A model generated the notes under the pieces. It was not told the DNA's origin and did no database searches. It worked only from the letters and a program-made list of their open reading frames with translations. From Burkholderiaceae bacterium (lineage in GTDB: Bacteria; Pseudomonadota; Gammaproteobacteria; Burkholderiales; Burkholderiaceae_C), in assembly GCA_024235895.1 (NCBI GenBank), contig JACKLM010000004.1:372001-436000 (forward strand): a stretch of DNA of 64,000 bases. The letters are read 5' to 3'. How positions within the stretch are numbered: the stretch's first letter is position 1; the number at the start of each line of letters is the position of its first letter. The position numbers and the translations under genes are program-made. This document shows positions 59,974-64,000 of the stretch, one piece after another.

Positions 59974-60639
59974 ATGAAGCCTCTTGCCCATGCCCTGCTC
60001 GCCGCCACCTTGGCCACCGCGCTGCCCGCCAGCCACGCCCAGCAACAGCCCAGCGCCACCGTGCCGGGCTATGCGTACGGCCAAGGCACGCTGGCCCAGG
60101 CGCCCTACACGATGGCCGATTTGAAGGCGCTGCAGGCCTCGCTGTTGTTCACCGGGGAAGACGTAAAGGCCCTGCGCCAGAGCAAGGCGATCCTGGCCGA
60201 CCAGACCAACGCCATTCTGGACGTCTGGTATGGCTTCGTCGCCTCGACGCCGGAACTCGTCTACTTCTTCAGCGACGCCAGGACCGGCAAGCCGGACGGC
60301 GCGTATCTCGACGCCGTGCGCAAGCGCTTCGCGCTGTGGATCCTGGACACGGCCGATGCCAACTACGACCAGCGCTGGCTGGACTGGCAGTACGAGATCG
60401 GGCTGCGCCACAACAAGATCAAGAAAAACGATACCGACCGCGCGCCCAGCGTGGCGCAGGTCAACTTCCGCTACATCCCGGCGCTGACCATCCCGGTCAC
60501 AACCACGCTCAAACCCTTCCTGGCCAAGAAGGGCGCGTCGGCCTCCGATGTGGAGAAGATGCATGCCGCTTGGGTGAAGTCGGTGCTGATGCAAAGCATT
60601 CTGTGGAGCCAACCCTACATCAAGGACGGAGAGTTCTGA
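59974..60639 (+). CDS. Exported protoglobin-domain protein
   Basis: A 221-residue single-domain haem globin. A Sec signal (about 1-22, cleavage after PASHA) precedes a protoglobin domain (about 45-221). It contains LLFTGEDVKALRQSKAILAD, FVASTPELVYFFSD, QRWLDWQYEIGLRHNKIKKN (His146 a likely proximal ligand) and the C-terminal VKSVLMQSILWSQPYI. Protoglobins normally bind O2, CO or NO in the cytoplasm; export is unusual. It heads an operon divergent from the AraC regulator. Confidence 0.88.
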   Translation: MKPLAHALLAATLATALPASHAQQQPSATVPGYAYGQGTLAQAPYTMADLKALQASLLFTGEDVKALRQSKAILADQTNAILDVWYGFVASTPELVYFFSDARTGKPDGAYLDAVRKRFALWILDTADANYDQRWLDWQYEIGLRHNKIKKNDTDRAPSVAQVNFRYIPALTIPVTTTLKPFLAKKGASASDVEKMHAAWVKSVLMQSILWSQPYIKDGEF

Positions 60640-60640
60640 C

Positions 60641-60868
60641 AAGCTACCCTCGCCGGTCCGGCACCACGACGGCGGCGCGATCTGGCTGTCGATTTCCGAG
60701 CGCTTCGCGGCCACACTCGGCCTTGCGGTCGAGATCGTGAACCTCGGCATCGATAAGCAGCGCGCCCGCGAGGCGCAGGCCGCTGGCGTCACGCGTCTGC
60801 CTTCGCGGGTCATCGGCGGCCGGGGCATGCGCCCGGACGACGACTCCCCCATCGAGTGTTTGCATTGA
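60641..60868 (+). pseudogene. Remnant of a thioredoxin-fold (DsbA/glutaredoxin-like) gene
   Basis: Starting two bases after the protoglobin stop, an open frame gives KLPSPVRHHDGGAIWLSISE and ends VTRLPSRVIGG...SPIECLH. The TRLPSRVI segment looks like the cis-Pro strand of a thioredoxin fold, but the N-terminal half with a CxxC motif is missing and no good start codon exists (first usable is a GTG near 60734). It reads as the tail of a deleted gene; a real short protein is not excluded. Confidence 0.45.
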
Positions 60869-60922
60869 CGGCGGCCCAGCGCACACCCCCCAACCCGTTG
60901 CAAAACCCCAAGAGGAGTTCGC

Positions 60923-61468
60923 TTGAGTCACGGTCCCCTTATCGAAGCCAGCCAGACTGCGGCCGACCGCGCCGCCGTGCTGCCGCAGATCCAGGAGGCC
61001 TTCGGCACCGTGCCCAACATGTTCCGCGCGGTGGCCGATTCTCCAGCCGCGCTACGCGGCATGTGGGGTTCGTTCGGTGCGCTCGGCGGTGGCACGACTC
61101 CGGCCAAGCTGGGTGAGCAGATCGCAGTCGCAGTGGGCGACCGCAACCACTTCGAGAACTGCCTGGCGGCCCGCATGCGGCTGGGTCGCGATGCCGGCGC
61201 CACGGCCGAGGAAGTGACCGCCGCGCAGGCCGGTCATGCTGCCGACCCGAAGACCGACGCGGCTCTGCGTTTCGCGCTGCAACACGTCGAGCAGCGCGGC
61301 CAGGTCAGCGGCGATGACGTGCACCACCCGCGCGAGGTGGGCTTTGCCGACAAAGGCATCGTCGAGATCGTTGCGCACGCTGCGCTGAACCTGTTGACCA
61401 ACGACGTGAACGTGGCCCTGAATGTATCGGTCGGCTTTCCGCAGGTGAAGCTGCGCCGCGCTGCCTGA
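60923..61468 (+). CDS. Carboxymuconolactone decarboxylase/AhpD-like protein
   Basis: A 181-residue AhpD-like protein. VLPQIQEAFGTVPNMFRAVA at the N-terminus and the C-terminal IVEIVAHAALNLLTNDVNVAL fit the family. The usual CxxC...H redox motif is changed: the segment reads NHFENCLAARM, keeping one Cys and losing the first Cys and the His. The TTG start is supported by AGAGGAG. It lies in the presumed AraC-controlled operon. Confidence 0.85.
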   Translation: MSHGPLIEASQTAADRAAVLPQIQEAFGTVPNMFRAVADSPAALRGMWGSFGALGGGTTPAKLGEQIAVAVGDRNHFENCLAARMRLGRDAGATAEEVTAAQAGHAADPKTDAALRFALQHVEQRGQVSGDDVHHPREVGFADKGIVEIVAHAALNLLTNDVNVALNVSVGFPQVKLRRAA

Positions 61469-61531
61469 TCACGACCCACGGTTTGACCCCCCGAAAACGA
61501 CCCCGGGGGCTACCGCCATTCAGGAGACAGC

Positions 61532-62128
61532 ATGACCCGATTCACAGATCCCATACGCCCGGTGCTGCCCGAATGGGATGTCCTCACCTGGCTGAACACA
61601 CCCGCGCCGATCAGTTTGGCGTCGCTGCGTGGCCGGGTGGTGCTGCTGCACGCCTTCCAGATGCTGTGCCCGGGCTGCGTGGCCAGCGGGCTGCCCCAGG
61701 CGGAGCGCGTGCGCCAGGCCTTCCCTGCGCCCGAGCTGGCCGTGGTGGGCCTGCACACGGTGTTCGAGCACCACGCGGTGATGACGGTAGACGCCCTGCG
61801 GGCCTTCATCCATGAGTACCGCTGGTCCTTCCCCATCGGCGTCGACGCGCCGGATGGTTGCGGCGGGCCGTCGCGGACGATGACGCGCTACGGCCTGCGC
61901 GGCACGCCGTCGTGTCTGGTGCTCGACCGGCAGGGGCGCGTCCGCCTGCACCACTTCGGCCAGATGGACGACTTGGTGCTGGGCGCCTTGCTGGGCCGGC
62001 TGATCGCCAGTCCGGACGAGTCTCATCGGGTCAGAGCAGCCGGCAGCCTCCGGTCTTCGCATGCCGTGCAGGGTGACGCGATGCTCTGCGAGCCCACGGG
62101 TTGCAGCACGCACGCCGGTGCGCGGTAG
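61532..62128 (+). CDS. Redoxin/TlpA-like thiol protein
   Basis: A 198-residue thioredoxin-fold protein of the AhpC/TSA-redoxin class. The active site is FQMLCPGCVASGLPQAE (Cys46, Cys49), after VVLLHAF. The fold continues with LRGTPSCLVLDRQGRVRLHHFG (cis-Pro). There is no signal peptide. A ~35-residue tail after the fold has extra cysteines. It ends the protoglobin group, giving a set of redox or haem proteins under likely AraC control. Confidence 0.85.
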   Translation: MTRFTDPIRPVLPEWDVLTWLNTPAPISLASLRGRVVLLHAFQMLCPGCVASGLPQAERVRQAFPAPELAVVGLHTVFEHHAVMTVDALRAFIHEYRWSFPIGVDAPDGCGGPSRTMTRYGLRGTPSCLVLDRQGRVRLHHFGQMDDLVLGALLGRLIASPDESHRVRAAGSLRSSHAVQGDAMLCEPTGCSTHAGAR

Positions 62129-62313
62129 GGATCACCGAGAAGATCAGTCACGGCCATGTAGGGCCGCTGCGTGTGCTCCCGCGAAGAAGTTGCCGCAGGT
62201 TTCGAGAGAACTGAGAGCAGTGGCGAGTCGCACCGGGCGACTTCCGGACGGTGGACCGCCACGGCGTGGCCCATGCAGATCGGCGCCGCCCCCCGCGTGG
62301 TGTCGCGGAACCC

Positions 62314-62350
62314 GGAAATGAAAACGCCCAACCAATAGAGGTTGGGCGTT
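62314..62350 (-). terminator. Rho-independent terminator after tRNA-Phe
   Basis: AACGCCCAACC (62323-62333) pairs perfectly with GGTTGGGCGTT (62340-62350) over a 6-base loop, followed on the minus strand by TTCATTTCC. It lies 6 bases beyond the tRNA 3' end. Confidence 0.88.
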
Positions 62351-62356
62351 GAATGG

Positions 62357-62432
<76 letters not shown>

Positions 62433-62446
62433 GTCAGAGCCCGCAA

Positions 62447-63157
62447 TTATAGGCCGCCGCGCCGGTTGCGCCCGAGCGACATGTCCACGCCCAGCTGCCT
62501 GAGCTTGCGGTACAGGTGGGTGCGCTCCAGCCCCGTCTTCTCGGCCACGCGCGTCATCGACCCGCCTTCGCGCGCGAGGTGGAACTCGAAATAGCTCTTC
62601 TCGAAGAGGTCGCGCGCCTCGCGCAGCGGACGGTCGAGGTCGAAGCTCTGCAGCGGTTGCGGCCCCGCGTCGACGAGGACGCTGTCGGCGACGGCGCCCA
62701 TCGGCAGCGTCGTGACCGAGTCCGGATCCGGCGTGGCGATGCCGACGCCGCTGCGCGAGGCCGCCTGCAGCGCGGCACCGGCGGCGCGAGGCGCCGCCCA
62801 GCTCAGCCCCTGCTCGACCGCACGCAGCAGCTTCTGCAGCGTGATCGGCTTTTCCAGGAACGCGATCGCGCCGTACTTGGTCGCCTCGACCGCGGTGTCG
62901 ATCGTGCCGTGGCCGCTCATCATGATCACCGGCATCGTCAGCCGCCCGGTTGCGCCCCACTCCTTGAGCAACGTGATGCCGTCGACATCGGGCATCCAGA
63001 TGTCCAGCAGCACGAGGTCGGGTTTCATGCGCTCGCGGATCTCGCGCGCCTGGGCGGCGTCCTCCGCGAGCTCGACGGTGTGACCCTCGTCGCCGAGGAT
63101 CTCGGACAGCAGGGCACGGATGCCGAGCTCGTCGTCCACTACCAGGATGATCGCCAT
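62447..63157 (-). CDS. ntrX: NtrX-type response regulator lacking the AAA+ domain
   Basis: A 236-residue regulator. The receiver domain (1-120) begins ILVVDDELGIRALLSEILGD, has phospho-Asp about 52 in DLVLLDIWMPDVDG and MSGHGTIDTAVEATKYGA, closest to NtrX. A Fis-type HTH lies at about 195-236 (MTRVAEKTGLERTHLYRKLR). The sigma-54-interacting AAA+ ATPase module of classical NtrX (about 450 residues) is absent; a Pro/Ala-rich linker replaces it. It cannot activate sigma-54 in the usual way. It follows the ntrY-like kinase by 21 bases. Confidence 0.88.
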   Translation of the reverse strand: MAIILVVDDELGIRALLSEILGDEGHTVELAEDAAQAREIRERMKPDLVLLDIWMPDVDGITLLKEWGATGRLTMPVIMMSGHGTIDTAVEATKYGAIAFLEKPITLQKLLRAVEQGLSWAAPRAAGAALQAASRSGVGIATPDPDSVTTLPMGAVADSVLVDAGPQPLQSFDLDRPLREARDLFEKSYFEFHLAREGGSMTRVAEKTGLERTHLYRKLRQLGVDMSLGRNRRGGL

Positions 63158-63178
63158 CTGCCCTCGGGAGCCTCGTGG

Positions 63179-64000
63179 TCAGGGCCGCGTCGCGTCCGCC
63201 GTGGCCAGTTGCGAAAATGATAGCGAAACCCGCGCGCCGGCCACCGGGGCGTCGGGGGCGTCGCCCAGGCGGACGTTGCCGATGCTGAGCTCGGCATGGT
63301 GCTCGTCGGCGATCTTGCGCACCACCGCCAGCCCCAGCCCGGTGCCGCGCGGCTTGGTCGTGACGTAGGGCTCGAACGCGCGCTGCAGCACGTGCGGCGC
63401 GAATCCGGGGCCGTTGTCGCGCACCGTCAGCCGCACCGCGCGCACGCTGCCGTCGTCGGCCTGCACCGGCGCGACCGCCAGTCGCACGGCACCGTCGTCG
63501 CGATCGGCGACCGCCTCCAGCGCATTGCGCAGCAGGTTGTGCACGACTTGGCGCAGCTGCGTCGCGTCGCCGAGGATGGCCGGCAGCCCCTCGGTCAGGC
63601 GTGCGCTCAGCTGCCCGCGGTCCTGCGCGTCGCCGTACAGCACCAGCACCTCGGCCGCGAGCGCGGCCAGGTCGACCGGCTGCAGCTGCGCCGCCGGCAG
63701 ACGTGCGTAGTCGCGAAACTCGGTGACGAGCTGCTGCATCGCCTGCACCTGCGCGACGATGGTCGCCACCGAGCGTTCGAGCAGCGCGGCCTCGTTGCCA
63801 GCGAGCTTGTCGTGCAGCTTGTGGCGCAGCCGCTCGGCCGACAGCTGGATCGGCGTCAGCGGGTTGCGGATCTCGTGCGCGAGCCGGCGCGCGACCTCGG
63901 CCCAGGCCTGCGCCCGCTGCGCCGAGACGACCTCGGTGATGTCGTCGAAGACCAGCAGCCGCGCATCCGGCGGCAGCGCGGCGCCGCGCAGCAGCAGCGT
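63179..64000 (-). CDS. ntrY: NtrY-type sensor histidine kinase, C-terminal part
   Basis: The last ~273 residues are visible; the N-terminal membrane, HAMP and most of the PAS region lie beyond the window edge. The H-box is RRLAHEIRNPLTPIQLSAER, as in NtrY; the N-box is NLLRNALEAV, then DNGPGF and GTGLGLAVVRKI. It pairs with the downstream NtrX-type regulator; such pairs sense nitrogen or redox state in proteobacteria. Confidence 0.92.
   Translation of the reverse strand, partial: TLLLRGAALPPDARLLVFDDITEVVSAQRAQAWAEVARRLAHEIRNPLTPIQLSAERLRHKLHDKLAGNEAALLERSVATIVAQVQAMQQLVTEFRDYARLPAAQLQPVDLAALAAEVLVLYGDAQDRGQLSARLTEGLPAILGDATQLRQVVHNLLRNALEAVADRDDGAVRLAVAPVQADDGSVRAVRLTVRDNGPGFAPHVLQRAFEPYVTTKPRGTGLGLAVVRKIADEHHAELSIGNVRLGDAPDAPVAGARVSLSFSQLATADATRP

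Overview
The window is GC-rich throughout (about 70% by eye). It looks like chromosome from a betaproteobacterium of the order Burkholderiales, probably near the Rubrivivax/Leptothrix group. The clues are a Burkholderia-type trimeric porin, a Bug (TctC) receptor, coq7, a rplM-rpsI-DUF6776-bactofilin-erpA block, and a complete type II secretion (T2SS) locus. The order is inferred from family content; no rRNA is present to confirm it. I see no insertion sequence, phage or CRISPR array.

Left part (1-13.3 kb): the tail of a flavoprotein oxidoreductase and a divergent-facing OmpR-type two-component pair. Next is a Crp/Fnr regulator divergent from a seven- or eight-gene uptake-and-activation operon: acyl-CoA ligase, five Liv-type ABC transporter genes, a small unknown protein and a PaaK-like ligase, followed by a Bug receptor. 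A TGTCG-N6-CGACA palindrome lies in the divergent promoter. The operon probably imports an organic acid and activates it to a CoA thioester.

Middle left (13.8-28.7 kb): housekeeping genes dtd, a CDF metal transporter and tyrS; then an M23 peptidase, anmK, erpA, bactofilin, DUF6776, rpsI and rplM. After these come a GNAT protein, a DUF2726 protein, an SrkA-like kinase, a patatin-type Vd autotransporter and an orphan Lon-like AAA+ ATPase.

T2SS (28.8-40.7 kb): gspG-H-I-J-K-L-M-N-D-E-F run leftward with 4-bp overlaps at many junctions, and gspC is divergent. Facing gspC is a CobT-family protein that lacks the usual catalytic glutamates, followed by ilvA. A probable ~95-nt small RNA or attenuated leader lies upstream of ilvA.

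Right part (44-64 kb): OsmC, coq7, a porin with a strong terminator, a dipeptide/oligopeptide ABC transporter lacking its binding protein, and a DUF2796/LolD/FtsX/DUF3299 operon behind a Fur/Zur-like palindrome. Then come an ArsR-rhodanese regulator with a DsrE protein, a GH84 enzyme, and an AraC regulator divergent from an exported protoglobin with redox-type neighbours. The window ends with tRNA-Phe and ntrX/ntrY.

The most unusual signal is a family of three large structured intergenic elements (near 13.47, 44.67 and 51.44 kb). Each is two long hairpins in head-to-head orientation around a small central hairpin. Loops are conserved between copies while stem arms differ but stay complementary. 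All three copies lie between convergent genes.
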